From DATARH01 sp036264235 (GTDB lineage Bacteria; Pseudomonadota; Alphaproteobacteria; ATCC43930; CGMCC-115725): a stretch of DNA of 64,000 bases. The stretch is taken from assembly GCA_036264235.1 (NCBI GenBank), contig DATARH010000174.1, positions 1-64,000 of the forward strand. Direction: 5' to 3'. Numbering within the stretch: position 1 is the first letter of the stretch; each line of letters begins with the position of its first letter. This document shows positions 1-8,966 of the stretch, one piece after another. The position numbers and the translations under genes are program-made. The notes below the pieces were generated by a model. That model made no database searches, was not told the origin of the DNA, and saw only the letters and a program-made list of their open reading frames with translations.

Positions 1-795
1 TTCCGCATCGCGGCGCTGACGCTCGGCTTCGGCTTTCTCTACCTGCCGATCGCGGTGCTGGTCGCCTATTCCTTCAACCGCTCGCGGCTGGTGACGGTGT
101 GGGGCGGCTGGTCGGTAAAGTGGTACGCTGCACTCGCCGAGAACGACAAGTTTCGCGACGCGGCGCTGACCAGCGTCGAAATCGCGGTGATGGCGGCAAG
201 CATCGCGCTGGTCGTCGGCACTTGCGCCGGGTTTGCGATCAGCCGCTTCCATCGCTTTCCCGGCCGCAGCGTGTTCGGCTTCATGCTGATGGCGCCGCTG
301 GTGGTGCCCGAGGTGATTCTCGGCCTGTCGCTGCTGCTGCTGTTCGTCGCGATGCAGGGCGCGATCGGCTGGCCGGCAACGCGCGGCGTGGTGACGGTGA
401 CGATCGCGCATGCGACCTTTGGCTCGTCTTTCGTGGCGGTATTGGTGCGGGCGCAACTGGCGTTGTTCGACCGCACCCTCGAAGAGGCGGCGCTCGACCT
501 CGGCGCGCGGCCGTTCACAGTGCTGTGGCGGATCACGCTCCCTGGCATCAGCCCGGCGCTGGTGTCAGGCTGGCTGCTCGCCTTCACCCTGTCGCTCGAC
601 GATCTCGTCGTCGCCAACTTCGTCTCCGGCCCATCGGCGACGACACTGCCGATGGCGGTCTATTCCAGTGTGCGCATCGGAGTGACACCGGAGATCAACG
701 CGCTGGCGACCGTGTTTCTCGCGGTGGTGACACTGTTGGTCGCCGCGGCCGGCTGGCTGATGGCGCGGCAGGAGCGCCGCCGCAAGGCGCTCTAA
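1..795 (+). CDS. potI: Polyamine ABC transporter permease, PotI-type (5' end missing)
   Basis: Inner-membrane permease of a spermidine/putrescine-type ABC importer. The frame is open from the first base, so the N-terminus lies outside the window and about 264 codons remain. Several hydrophobic spans are visible. The EAA loop EEAALDLGARP, which docks the ATPase, begins near codon 161, and it is followed by SLDDLVVANFVSG and TTLPMAVYSSV, segments characteristic of PotI. The partner genes (ATPase, PotH-type permease, binding protein) should lie upstream, outside the window. The stop codon overlaps the end of the convergent methyltransferase gene by 4 bases. Family assignment is firm; the exact polyamine carried is inferred. 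Confidence 0.9.
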   Translation, partial: FRIAALTLGFGFLYLPIAVLVAYSFNRSRLVTVWGGWSVKWYAALAENDKFRDAALTSVEIAVMAASIALVVGTCAGFAISRFHRFPGRSVFGFMLMAPLVVPEVILGLSLLLLFVAMQGAIGWPATRGVVTVTIAHATFGSSFVAVLVRAQLALFDRTLEEAALDLGARPFTVLWRITLPGISPALVSGWLLAFTLSLDDLVVANFVSGPSATTLPMAVYSSVRIGVTPEINALATVFLAVVTLLVAAAGWLMARQERRRKAL

Positions 796-2147
796 TCGAT
801 GCCGTGCATTGCCAGAAACGCGCGCCACTCGGACGCATGGTCGCCGCGCATCAACCCCGCCAGCTCGGCGTCGATATCGAGCGCAGTACCGCAGGGCAGC
901 GCCAGCACCGGGATTTCATCGGGACCGCCGAGCCGCCGGCGCAGCGCTCGGTTCAGCGCCCCGACCGGCGTGCGCGTCTTCTCGGCCGGACGAATATCAC
1001 CGGCGGCGGCGAGTGCCAGCGCGTTCGCGATCAAATCCTGCTGCGCGATGCCATTGACAGGGATTTCCGATAGAGACTTGGCACCGTCCCCCAGACCGGC
1101 GACGACGGCGCGCGCCGCCTTGTTGTCGTACAGCAAGCGGCCGGACGGGGCAGGGGCCTCGTATGCGATCGCGGCCGGTGGCTTCGCCAGTGCCAACCCG
1201 ATGTCGAGCAGCCGCTGCCGCTGCGCTTCGGGAGCGATCCGGCGGGCATCGCGGGTGAACACATCGCAGCGGAAGCGCTGGTCGATCAGAAAGTCACGCG
1301 CCAACTCGCGCCGGTCCGGGTCAGCAATGCTCGCAATGAGCGCGCGGCCGGAGCGTGAGAGGGTCCAGCCGTCGAAATTCTCGACCAGGATCGCCGAGCC
1401 GGCCGGCACGAGACCGCTCTCGGCGAGGTCGCGGCGGATTTCGGTGACATACGCCGGCCGCCAGCCGGCATGCATGAATTCGTGCACGACATAGCCCGGG
1501 CGGTAGTCGCCGGGGCGGTCACGCAGGTCGTTGACGATGCAGCTGTCGGCGAGGCTCGCCGCCCCGGCCTCGGCGAGCCGGCCGATGGTATCGGCTGCCG
1601 CGGTGAACCGCACGGCGCTGTTGCCTTTGTGCCCGGCCGCGAGTTCGCGCACCAGATGCTGGAACGGCAGGTCGCCGCTCCAGCCCGGCAGCGCGTTATA
1701 GCTGACATAAGCGAGGCCGCCCGATTTCAGCCGCGCGTCTATGAACCGGCGCAGCGCCGCCCGCGTCGGGCCGTCGACCCAGGTATAGACGCCGTGCGCG
1801 ACGATGTAGTCGAAGCGGGGCAGGGGCAGCCGACCGGCCGCCGCGAAGTCGGTCTCGTAAAATTTCGCATTGCGGATGTCGGCCTCGCCGGCGAGCTGCT
1901 CGGCATGCGCGATATGCCCCGGCATCGCGTCGATGCCGTGGAACTCGCCGGCGGGATGCGTGCCGGCGAGGATTGCCATGGTGACACCCTGGCCGCAGCC
2001 GAGGTCGGAGTAGGTAAAGCCGCGCTCACGCGCCGGCGGAGCAAATCCCGCAATAATGGCGACGAGATCGAGCCAGGCCGGCGCCAGCATCGGCTTGAAC
2101 CCGCGCGTATACGGCACATCCGTCACATACCCGGCCAGATCGCTCAT
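792..2147 (-). CDS. Class I SAM methyltransferase with methyltransferase regulatory domain
   Basis: A 451-residue protein. The N-terminal part is a Rossmann-type methyltransferase: the SAM loop YSDLGCGQGVTM lies near residues 46-57, followed by HGIDAMPGHI, which carries the acidic ribose-binding residue, and YIVAHGVYTWV. The remaining half fits the methyltransferase regulatory domain family, in which VYTWV and a YNALPGW segment are typical. The substrate is unknown. ATG start at 2147. A 43-codon basic ORF and then the CoA-transferase gene lie immediately upstream on the same strand, so the three may be one transcript. Nothing in the sequence points to a target molecule. Confidence 0.82.
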   Translation of the reverse strand: MSDLAGYVTDVPYTRGFKPMLAPAWLDLVAIIAGFAPPARERGFTYSDLGCGQGVTMAILAGTHPAGEFHGIDAMPGHIAHAEQLAGEADIRNAKFYETDFAAAGRLPLPRFDYIVAHGVYTWVDGPTRAALRRFIDARLKSGGLAYVSYNALPGWSGDLPFQHLVRELAAGHKGNSAVRFTAAADTIGRLAEAGAASLADSCIVNDLRDRPGDYRPGYVVHEFMHAGWRPAYVTEIRRDLAESGLVPAGSAILVENFDGWTLSRSGRALIASIADPDRRELARDFLIDQRFRCDVFTRDARRIAPEAQRQRLLDIGLALAKPPAAIAYEAPAPSGRLLYDNKAARAVVAGLGDGAKSLSEIPVNGIAQQDLIANALALAAAGDIRPAEKTRTPVGALNRALRRRLGGPDEIPVLALPCGTALDIDAELAGLMRGDHASEWRAFLAMHGID

Positions 2148-2157
2148 CGGGGTGCGG

Positions 2158-2289
2158 TCACGGCGGCGGCTTGCGTCGGCGCCGTGTCGGACGCCTGGCG
2201 ATCATCCGGATGCGGCCATCGGCGCCGGTCCGGATCAGATCGTCCGGCGTCGCGGCGAGTTTTGCTTTCGCCCGCCGCTTGGTCTTCAC
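2158..2289 (-). CDS. Small basic hypothetical protein, 43 aa
   Basis: A GTG start overlaps the TGA stop of the upstream CoA-transferase gene in a GTGA arrangement, the usual signature of translational coupling. The frame runs 43 codons and stops 10 bases before the ATG of the methyltransferase gene. The product is strongly basic (KTKRRAKAKL at the N-terminus, RRPTRRRRKPPP at the C-terminus) with a middle segment TPDDLIRTGADG. No family was recognised. It has no signal peptide or membrane span. The call rests on the coupling geometry and the neat fit into the gap, so it is tentative. Confidence 0.42.
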   Translation of the reverse strand: MKTKRRAKAKLAATPDDLIRTGADGRIRMIARRPTRRRRKPPP

Positions 2290-3698
2290 GGCCGTGGCGG
2301 CCAGGCCGGCTCGTTGTAGCCGAGCGGCACCGAGGGACGCGCCCAGAACGGCGGAGTCTCCGACAGCTGCACGGTCGGCTTCAGATGCTTCAGCCGACCG
2401 GCCGGCGTGTCGGTCTCGATCGACCAGCGCGCCAGTTCGGGCTCGGTGAACTCCTTCGGCACGTCCTTCAGTTCGGCCTCCGGCACCTGCCCGCGGCCGA
2501 CCAGCCAGCGTCCGGTCTGCGCCAGCGAGATCCGCACCAGCCAGCTACCGCCCTCCCTGGCCCGCCGCGCGAGCGCCACCATCGCGCCGAACGCCATCAG
2601 GTAGCCGGTCAGGTAATCGATTGCCGATACCGGATAGAATTGCGGCCCCGGCTCCTTGCCCGGGAACAGTTCGCCCTGCCGCAGGGTGATGCCGCTGACG
2701 TTCTGCACCACCGTGTCGAAGCCGCGGCGCGACGCCCATGGCCCGACATGACTGAATGCGCACAGCGACACATAGACGAGGCCCGGCCGGATCTGCGCCA
2801 GCTCCTCGGGCGACAGGCCGCGATTGCCGAGAGCGCCCGGCCGATAGCCCTGCGAGAATACGTCCGCTTCGCGAACAAGCTCTTTCAGCGTCGCCAGCTC
2901 CTTCGGCTGGCGCAGATCGAGATGCGCCGACAGCTTGCCGTGCCCGGTGTCGAATTCCTGGTAGCCGAGATTGGGCAGATGCGCGCCGGTGATCTTCAGC
3001 ACGTCGGCGCCATGCTCGGCCAGGGTCCGGGCGCACGTTGGACCCGCCAGCACGCGGGTCAAGTCGAGCACCCGCACGCCGGAGAGCGGCCGGTCGCCGG
3101 CCGGGAGCTTCTCGACCGGCGCATCGCCGATCTTGACGATCTCGAACAGCGGCAGCGAGGCGATCGCGGCCGCCTGCGGGTGCTGCGACCATTCCGCCAT
3201 ACTGCGCACCATGCCGCCGGCCCCCTTGGCGGCGATGATCGCTTCTTCCAGTTCGAGCGCGTCCCATTTCGCCACCGCCTGGCGCACCGCCTCCTTGTCC
3301 TCGGGTACACCGAGCACCTTCAGCGCGGCGGCGCGGTGGTTCGGGAAATTGGCGTGGATGTAGCTCCAGCGACCATCCTTCGCCGGATACATGCCCATCA
3401 CCGGGTTGCGCTCGTGCGAGACCACGCTCTTTTCCATTTTCAGGTAATGGCCGCTGCGCAGCGACGCGGTCGCCTGCCGCAGATCGACCGCGACTTGTTG
3501 CGGCCGTCCCGTGCGCAATTGCCACAAATCGGAAACCGCCAGCCCGGTCGCGGCGAGCGCTGCGGCGGCGGTCTCGCTGATCCGGAACGGTGTCGGCAGT
3601 ACCGGGTCGGTGCCGCCGGTGATCTCGACCGCGCGGGCGCGGTCTTCTGCCAAGCCTGCGACCGGCAGGATCGTGCGCAGCGCGTCATGAGCGGACAT
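2286..3698 (-). CDS. CaiB/BaiF family CoA-transferase
   Basis: A class III CoA-transferase, expected to move CoA between carboxylic acids; the substrate is not evident. The product is 470 residues from the ATG at 3698, and an in-frame start 11 codons upstream is possible but less likely. The first ~210 residues look like a divergent transferase half. The canonical N-terminal signature VRVLDLTRVLAGP, followed by LAEHGADVLKI, appears only afterwards, with the later family stretch GPWASRRGFDTVVQ. The protein is therefore longer than the usual ~400-residue single-unit member. A GTGA junction couples it to the downstream small ORF. Confidence 0.82.
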   Translation of the reverse strand: MSAHDALRTILPVAGLAEDRARAVEITGGTDPVLPTPFRISETAAAALAATGLAVSDLWQLRTGRPQQVAVDLRQATASLRSGHYLKMEKSVVSHERNPVMGMYPAKDGRWSYIHANFPNHRAAALKVLGVPEDKEAVRQAVAKWDALELEEAIIAAKGAGGMVRSMAEWSQHPQAAAIASLPLFEIVKIGDAPVEKLPAGDRPLSGVRVLDLTRVLAGPTCARTLAEHGADVLKITGAHLPNLGYQEFDTGHGKLSAHLDLRQPKELATLKELVREADVFSQGYRPGALGNRGLSPEELAQIRPGLVYVSLCAFSHVGPWASRRGFDTVVQNVSGITLRQGELFPGKEPGPQFYPVSAIDYLTGYLMAFGAMVALARRAREGGSWLVRISLAQTGRWLVGRGQVPEAELKDVPKEFTEPELARWSIETDTPAGRLKHLKPTVQLSETPPFWARPSVPLGYNEPAWPPRP

Positions 3699-3780
3699 TG
3701 GGCGGATCCTCACGGAGTTTTGTTTGACCAATGATGACGTGGAATGGGCCGCGGCGGAAGCGCGGCGGCGCCGGTCCCGG

Positions 3781-3904
3781 TAGGGGCCGGCCCCCTAGGC
3801 ATGGCATGCCATTTGCTCGCTGCGGGAGCGGCCGCTCAATAGATGATGATTTCCCCCTGGGCAAACGAGCTGCGGGGACGCTAAACATAGCAGACGTCTA
3901 TAAT
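3781..3904 (+). promoter_or_regulatory. Palindrome-rich region with candidate -10 box upstream of RND pump operon
   Basis: The 245 bases between the CoA-transferase start and the adaptor gene contain several perfect or near-perfect dyads: the TAGGGGCC/GGCCCC(C)TA arms at 3781-3797, GGCATGCC at 3803-3810, GAGCGGCCGCTC at 3826-3837 and AGACGTCT at 3892-3899. The last abuts TATAAT at 3899-3904, a perfect -10 hexamer about 40 bases before the adaptor ATG. No convincing -35 is present, which suits an activator- or repressor-controlled promoter. The MarR gene at the end of the operon is the obvious candidate regulator. Operator function is inference. Confidence 0.45.
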
Positions 3905-3943
3905 ATACTTGGAACATTGCCCGTTCTAACGGAGGCACATTGT

Positions 3944-5092
3944 ATGAGAAAAGCTCTGATCGCGGGATTGGCGGTCGTCGCCATGGGAGGAACGGGCCTG
4001 GTGCTGCGCCTGGCGGGCGAGCGCACATCAACGATTGCCGCGGAAAACCCGGCGCCGCCACCCGTCACCCCGGGGGTCCCGGTCACCGCCGGAATCGTGA
4101 CCGCCGCTGATGTTCCGGTGTTCGTTAACGGCATCGGCAGCGTCCAGGCCTACAACACCGTCACGATCAAGAGCCGGGTCGACGGCCAGATCGTCAATGT
4201 CGGGTTTACCGAAGGCCAAAATGTCAAGAAGGGCGCATCGCTGTTTCAGATCGATCCGCGCCCGTACCAGGCTGCGCTCGACCAGGCGTCGGCCAGCAAG
4301 CAAAAGGATGAGGCGCAATTGGCGAGCGCGCAGGCCGACCTCGCGCGGTACGCGCAGCTTGTCCCCTCGGGCTTTCAGACCAAGCAGAGCTACGATCAGC
4401 AGAAGGCAACCGTCGGACAAGTGCAGGCGGCAATTAAAGCCGACGAGGCGCAGATCGAGGCGGCCCAGCTTAACCTCGGCTATGCCGATATCCGCGCGCC
4501 GATCGACGGACGGCTCGGCGCCCGCCTTGTCGACATCGGCAATATGGTGCGAGCGACCGACGCGGCCGGGCTGGTGACGATTACCCAGGTCAAGCCGATC
4601 TTCGTCAGTTTCACGGTGCCCCAGGAACAGGCCCACAAGGTTCGTGAGCGGCAGGCGCAGGAGCCGCTGAAGGTCCTCGCTTATGGCAATGACAACCAGA
4701 CCTTGCTCGGTACCGGCAAGCTGACCTTGATCGACAACGCGATCGACCAGGCGACCGGTACGATCCGTCTGAAGGCGACCTTCGACAACGCCGATGAGCG
4801 ACTCTGGCCCGGCGAATTCGCCAATGTGCGGGTGGTTTTGAACACGCGCCGGGGGGTTCCGACGGTGCCGGCGCAGAGCGTCATGGATGGGCCGACGGGC
4901 AAATTTGCCTATGTGATCAAGCAGGACGGCACGGTCGAGCGGCGTGAGGTGGCTGTCACCGCGCTGCAGGACGGCGTTGCCGTTATCGAAAAGGGACTAT
5001 CGCCCGGCGACAAAATCGTCATCGAGGGGCAGTACCGCCTGACCAATGGCGCTCGGGTCAGAGTGGAGACAAATCCGGGAGCCTCAGGGTGA
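3944..5092 (+). CDS. RND efflux periplasmic adaptor (AcrA/MexA family)
   Basis: Membrane-fusion subunit that links an inner-membrane RND pump to an outer-membrane channel. The product is 382 residues from ATG 3944, preceded by GGAGG 8 bases upstream; the longer frame starting at 3731 has no such site. The N-terminus MRKALIAGLAVVAMGG is a signal or anchor sequence with no lipobox cysteine. Then come the lipoyl half-motif SRVDGQIVNVGFTEGQ, a helical hairpin (DQASASKQKDEAQLASAQADLA), the second lipoyl half IRAPIDGRLG, and a beta-barrel/MP domain ending IEGQYRLTNGARV. The pump gene follows 55 bases downstream. No TolC-like gene is in the window. Confidence 0.92.
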   Translation: MRKALIAGLAVVAMGGTGLVLRLAGERTSTIAAENPAPPPVTPGVPVTAGIVTAADVPVFVNGIGSVQAYNTVTIKSRVDGQIVNVGFTEGQNVKKGASLFQIDPRPYQAALDQASASKQKDEAQLASAQADLARYAQLVPSGFQTKQSYDQQKATVGQVQAAIKADEAQIEAAQLNLGYADIRAPIDGRLGARLVDIGNMVRATDAAGLVTITQVKPIFVSFTVPQEQAHKVRERQAQEPLKVLAYGNDNQTLLGTGKLTLIDNAIDQATGTIRLKATFDNADERLWPGEFANVRVVLNTRRGVPTVPAQSVMDGPTGKFAYVIKQDGTVERREVAVTALQDGVAVIEKGLSPGDKIVIEGQYRLTNGARVRVETNPGASG

Positions 5093-5147
5093 GCCGCACG
5101 CAAGACGCGGCTCGTCATAATCCGACTCGGCGACGGGAGCATCTTCA

Positions 5148-8100
5148 ATGAGCATTTCCGAACCTTTTATCCGCCGACCGATCGGTACCTCGCTGCTGAT
5201 GCTGGGCGTCCTCGTCTTCGGCATCGGCGCTTACAACCTGCTGCCGGTCGCCGCCCTGCCGAACGTCGATTTCCCGACGATCACCGTCACCACCACCTAT
5301 CCCGGCGCGAGCCCGGATACGATGGCATCCGCCGTCGCGACGCCGCTCGAACAGCAATTCGCGGCCATCACCGGTCTCGCCGAGATGACCTCGGCCAGCG
5401 GCGTCGGCTCGACGATGATCACGCTGCAGTTCAACCTGGAGCGCAACATCGACGCCGCGGCGCAGGACGTGCAGCAGGCGATCAACGCCACGACAGGTCT
5501 GTTGCCGAAGGACCTGCCGAACCCGCCGGTCTACCGCAAGACCAACCCGGCCGACCGGCCGGTGCTGATCTACGCCGTTCATTCGGACGGCCTGCCGATC
5601 TACCGGATCGACGACTACGCCTACACGGTGATCGCGCAGCGCATCTCGACAGTGAAAGGCGTATCGGAATCGCGGATCTTCGGGCAGAAGCCCTATGCCG
5701 TTCACGTTCAGGTCGACCCCGCGGCGTTGGCAGCGCGTGGCGTCGGCATGGAAGATGTTCGAAATGCGCTGGTCGCGGCGAGTGTCAATCGGCCGAAAGG
5801 CAATCTCGAAGGGGCAAACCGGACCGTTACCCTCGATACCAACGATCAGCTCTTCGACGCGGCGGCCTACCGGAATGTGATCGTCGCCTGGCGCAACGGC
5901 GCGCCGGTCCGGCTCAGCGACATCGCTGAGATCACTGATGGCGTGCAGAACGCGCGCACCGGAGCCTGGTTCGAACACAAGCCCGCCGAAGGCTTGGCAG
6001 TCCAACGAGAGGCCGGCGCGAACACCATTCAAGTCGTCGACACGGTCAAGGGGATGCTGCCCAAGCTGCTGGAATCGGTGCCGCCTTCGGTGCATGTCGA
6101 CCTGGTCTCGGACCGTTCGATCGTGATCCGCGCCGCCGTGCACGACGTCCAGTTCACGATGATGCTGACGGTCGGGCTCGTGATCCTCGTCATCTTCGTC
6201 TTCCTGCGCACCTTGTGGGCGACGGTGATCCCGAGCGTGGCGGTGCCGCTGTCGTTGCTGGCGACTTTTGCGGTCATGTATGTGGTCGGCTATAGCCTCG
6301 ACAATATCTCGCTTATGGCGCTGACGATCTCGGTCGGCTTCGTCGTCGACGATGCGATCGTGATGATCGAGAACGTCGTGCGATATCTGGAGCAAGGTGA
6401 TCGCCCGTTTGAAGCCGCGCTGAAGGGCGCCGGCCAAATCGGCTTCACGATTATCTCGATCACATTCTCGCTGATTGCCGTGTTTATTCCGCTGCTGTTT
6501 ATGAGCGGCATCATTGGCCGGCTGTTCCGCGAGTTTGCCGTCGTCGTATCGCTCGCAGTCGTGTCTTCGGCAATGATTTCGCTGACCCTAACGCCCGTCA
6601 TGTGCTCGCTGTTCCTGAAGGGACATAACGAAGAAAAGCCGCCCGGATGGCTCAGTCGGCAAGCCGAGAACGGCTTTCAATGGATGCTGCGCGGCTATGA
6701 CCGCGGCCTGCGCTTTGTCTTCCGGCACCGGTTCGTGACGTTGGTTGCGACGTTATTGCTGATGGCCGGCACGGGACTGCTTTACGTCAAGATTCCCAAG
6801 GGCTTCTTCCCGCAACAGGATACGGGCTTCATCTTCGGCCAGGCCGAGGGGCGGCAGGACATCTCGTTCGCGAGCATGGCCGAACTGATCCATCAAGTTA
6901 CCGATATTGTTGGCAAGGATCCGGCGGTGTCCGGCATCTTTTATTTCGCGGGCGCCTATGCCTACAACCCGACGGAAAATACCGGCCGCGTTTTCATTCA
7001 GCTGAAGCCGCATGACGAGCGCGACGTCACCTCCGACCAGGTGATTCAGCGGCTGCGGCCCAAGGTGGCGGCGGTGCGCGGCCTCAAGTTCTTCATGCAG
7101 TCCGGCCAGGACATCAGCGTTGGCGGCCGGCTGAGCCGAACCCAGTACCAGTACACCCTGACCGACACCGACAGCGCCGAGCTGAACCACTGGTCGCCGA
7201 TTGTCGAAGCGGCAATGCAAAAGATGCCGGAGCTGCAGGACGTTGCGTCTGACCAACAGATTGCCGCGCCGCATCTGGCGATCGACATCGACCGCGATGC
7301 CGCCGCTCGAATGGGGATCTCGACCTCGCTGATCGATGAGACCCTGTATGACGCGTTCGGACAGCGACAGGTCGTGACCTTCTACACCTCGACGAACCAG
7401 TACAAGGTGATCCTCGAGGTCAAGCCGGAGTTCCAGAGCGATCCTAACGCATTATCGAAGCTCTATGTCTCCGGTCCCAACGGGGTTCAGATCCCGCTTA
7501 GCAGCTTTGCCCACTTTGCCCCGAAAGTCGAACCCTTGATGGTCAGCCACCAGGGGCAGTTTCCGGCGGTGACGATCTCGTTCAATCTCTCGCCGGGCAT
7601 TGCCCTTGGCGATGCAGTGGAGCGGATCCAGGCGCTGGAGCGGCAGCTGCAACTGCCGGCGACCGTCAACGGCGCCTTCCAGGGCACTGCGCAGGCCTTC
7701 CAGGCCTCTCTTTCATCGACGCCGCTTCTCGTCGCCGCGGCGATCCTCGTTGTCTATATCGTGCTCGGCGTCCTCTACGAGAGCTACATCCACCCAATCA
7801 CGATCCTTTCGTCTCTGCCTTCGGCCGGTGTCGGCGCTCTGCTGGCGCTTATCCTATGGCCGCGGCCGGGCTATACGCCGCCGGGGCATTTCGGCTTCCT
7901 CGACTTATTCGATCCGGCGGCGCGAATTCCCGCCAGTTACGACCTGACGGTGATCGCGATCGTCGGAGTGATCCTGCTGATCGGCATCGTCAAGAAGAAC
8001 GCGATCATGATGATCGATTTCGCGCTGACAGCCGAACGCCAGCAGGGCAAGAGTCCGCTCGAAGCGATTCATGAAGCGTGCCTGCTGCGTTTCCGCCCGA

Positions 8101-8378
8101 TCATGATGACGACGTTTGCCGCGTTGTTCGGCAGCCTGCCGATTGCTATCGGCGGCGGCGCAGGTTCGGAATTGCGGCGCCCGTTGGGCATTGCGATCGT
8201 CGGCGGGCTGCTGATTTCGCAATGGCTTACGCTGTACACAACCCCGGTCATTTATCTCTATCTCGACCGCCTCAGCCACGCGCTCGGTGGTTCGCGACGG
8301 AGATCGCGCATCCAGGCGGCGCTGACCGACCGTTCAAGTCCGGGGCTGGCGGAGGATCCCCATGGCGCCGCGGAATGA
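5148..8378 (+). CDS. RND multidrug efflux permease (AcrB/HAE1 family)
   Basis: Proton-driven inner-membrane efflux pump of 1076 residues, the usual length for the HAE1 family. It begins ISEPFIRRPIGTSLLMLGV with TM1. Porter-domain signatures include TTTYPGASPDTM and VQQAINATTGLLP. TM4 carries the adjacent aspartates of the proton relay in GFVVDDAIVMIENVVR, and the second half has the matching VGVILLIGIVKKNAIMMIDFAL. The domain order (TM1, large periplasmic loop, TM2-7, second loop, TM8-12) is complete. The 3' end overlaps the MarR gene by 17 bases, so all three genes are probably cotranscribed. Drug specificity cannot be read from the sequence. Confidence 0.95.
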   Translation: MSISEPFIRRPIGTSLLMLGVLVFGIGAYNLLPVAALPNVDFPTITVTTTYPGASPDTMASAVATPLEQQFAAITGLAEMTSASGVGSTMITLQFNLERNIDAAAQDVQQAINATTGLLPKDLPNPPVYRKTNPADRPVLIYAVHSDGLPIYRIDDYAYTVIAQRISTVKGVSESRIFGQKPYAVHVQVDPAALAARGVGMEDVRNALVAASVNRPKGNLEGANRTVTLDTNDQLFDAAAYRNVIVAWRNGAPVRLSDIAEITDGVQNARTGAWFEHKPAEGLAVQREAGANTIQVVDTVKGMLPKLLESVPPSVHVDLVSDRSIVIRAAVHDVQFTMMLTVGLVILVIFVFLRTLWATVIPSVAVPLSLLATFAVMYVVGYSLDNISLMALTISVGFVVDDAIVMIENVVRYLEQGDRPFEAALKGAGQIGFTIISITFSLIAVFIPLLFMSGIIGRLFREFAVVVSLAVVSSAMISLTLTPVMCSLFLKGHNEEKPPGWLSRQAENGFQWMLRGYDRGLRFVFRHRFVTLVATLLLMAGTGLLYVKIPKGFFPQQDTGFIFGQAEGRQDISFASMAELIHQVTDIVGKDPAVSGIFYFAGAYAYNPTENTGRVFIQLKPHDERDVTSDQVIQRLRPKVAAVRGLKFFMQSGQDISVGGRLSRTQYQYTLTDTDSAELNHWSPIVEAAMQKMPELQDVASDQQIAAPHLAIDIDRDAAARMGISTSLIDETLYDAFGQRQVVTFYTSTNQYKVILEVKPEFQSDPNALSKLYVSGPNGVQIPLSSFAHFAPKVEPLMVSHQGQFPAVTISFNLSPGIALGDAVERIQALERQLQLPATVNGAFQGTAQAFQASLSSTPLLVAAAILVVYIVLGVLYESYIHPITILSSLPSAGVGALLALILWPRPGYTPPGHFGFLDLFDPAARIPASYDLTVIAIVGVILLIGIVKKNAIMMIDFALTAERQQGKSPLEAIHEACLLRFRPIMMTTFAALFGSLPIAIGGGAGSELRRPLGIAIVGGLLISQWLTLYTTPVIYLYLDRLSHALGGSRRRSRIQAALTDRSSPGLAEDPHGAAE

Positions 8379-8913
8379 CGTCGTGCCACTGATGCGGGCA
8401 GCGGAGGCGGAACGGCCCGATTCCGCGACACTGCAGCCGAATATCGGGGCGCTGATCCACGATATCGGGCGGTTAATGCGGCGCAATTTCGAGCGCCGCG
8501 CGCGGCAGACGGGGTTGCCTTTTACTCGGCATCAGGCGCGCGTGCTGTTGTCGATCGCGCGGCACGAGGGAGAGAGCCAAGCCGCGGTGGCGGCGATGCT
8601 CGATATCGAGCCGATCGCGCTGGTACGGATGCTCGATCGACTGCATGAGGAAGGCTTGGTCGAGCGGCATCTGCATCCGACCGATCGCCGGGTTCGTACG
8701 CTCTGGTTGACACAAGCCGGTTGGACGGCGCTCGACCGGATCCTTGCGGTGAATCAGCAGGTGCGTGAGGAGGCATGCGAGGGGATGAGTCCGGCGGCGC
8801 GTGCGCAACTGACTGGCGCGCTACGGCTCATCAAGGACAACCTCACTCTCGCCGAGGAGACGGCAGCCGCGCCTACCGAGGCGGCGCGGGCGGGCGCGCG
8901 AGCGGCGGAGTGA
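8362..8913 (+). CDS. MarR family transcriptional regulator
   Basis: A winged-helix dimeric regulator of 183 residues. The core LIHDIGRLMRRNFERRARQTGL leads into the DNA-binding region: QARVLLSIARHEGESQAAVAAML with recognition helix EPIALVRMLDRLHEEGLV, then the wing ERHLHPTDRRVRTLWLT. This order is standard for the family. Its start lies inside the 3' end of the pump gene, so it is the third gene of the efflux operon and likely regulates it, in keeping with MarR genes found beside RND pumps. The C-terminal ~20 residues are a low-complexity Ala-rich tail. Confidence 0.9.
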   Translation: MAPRNDVVPLMRAAEAERPDSATLQPNIGALIHDIGRLMRRNFERRARQTGLPFTRHQARVLLSIARHEGESQAAVAAMLDIEPIALVRMLDRLHEEGLVERHLHPTDRRVRTLWLTQAGWTALDRILAVNQQVREEACEGMSPAARAQLTGALRLIKDNLTLAEETAAAPTEAARAGARAAE

Positions 8914-8966
8914 AGGGGTTCAGGCCGCTCCGGCTGAGACGCTTTCGACCATCTGCGCCTCGCCTG

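Noticed and set aside
1470..3734. A 754-codon plus-strand open frame
   Set aside because: It lies opposite the methyltransferase and CoA-transferase genes, is Arg/Gln-rich with no family motif, and reflects the lack of stops in antisense GC-rich codons.
5145..6437. A 430-codon minus-strand open frame
   Set aside because: It is antisense to the RND pump and shows only Arg/Asp/His-rich noise.
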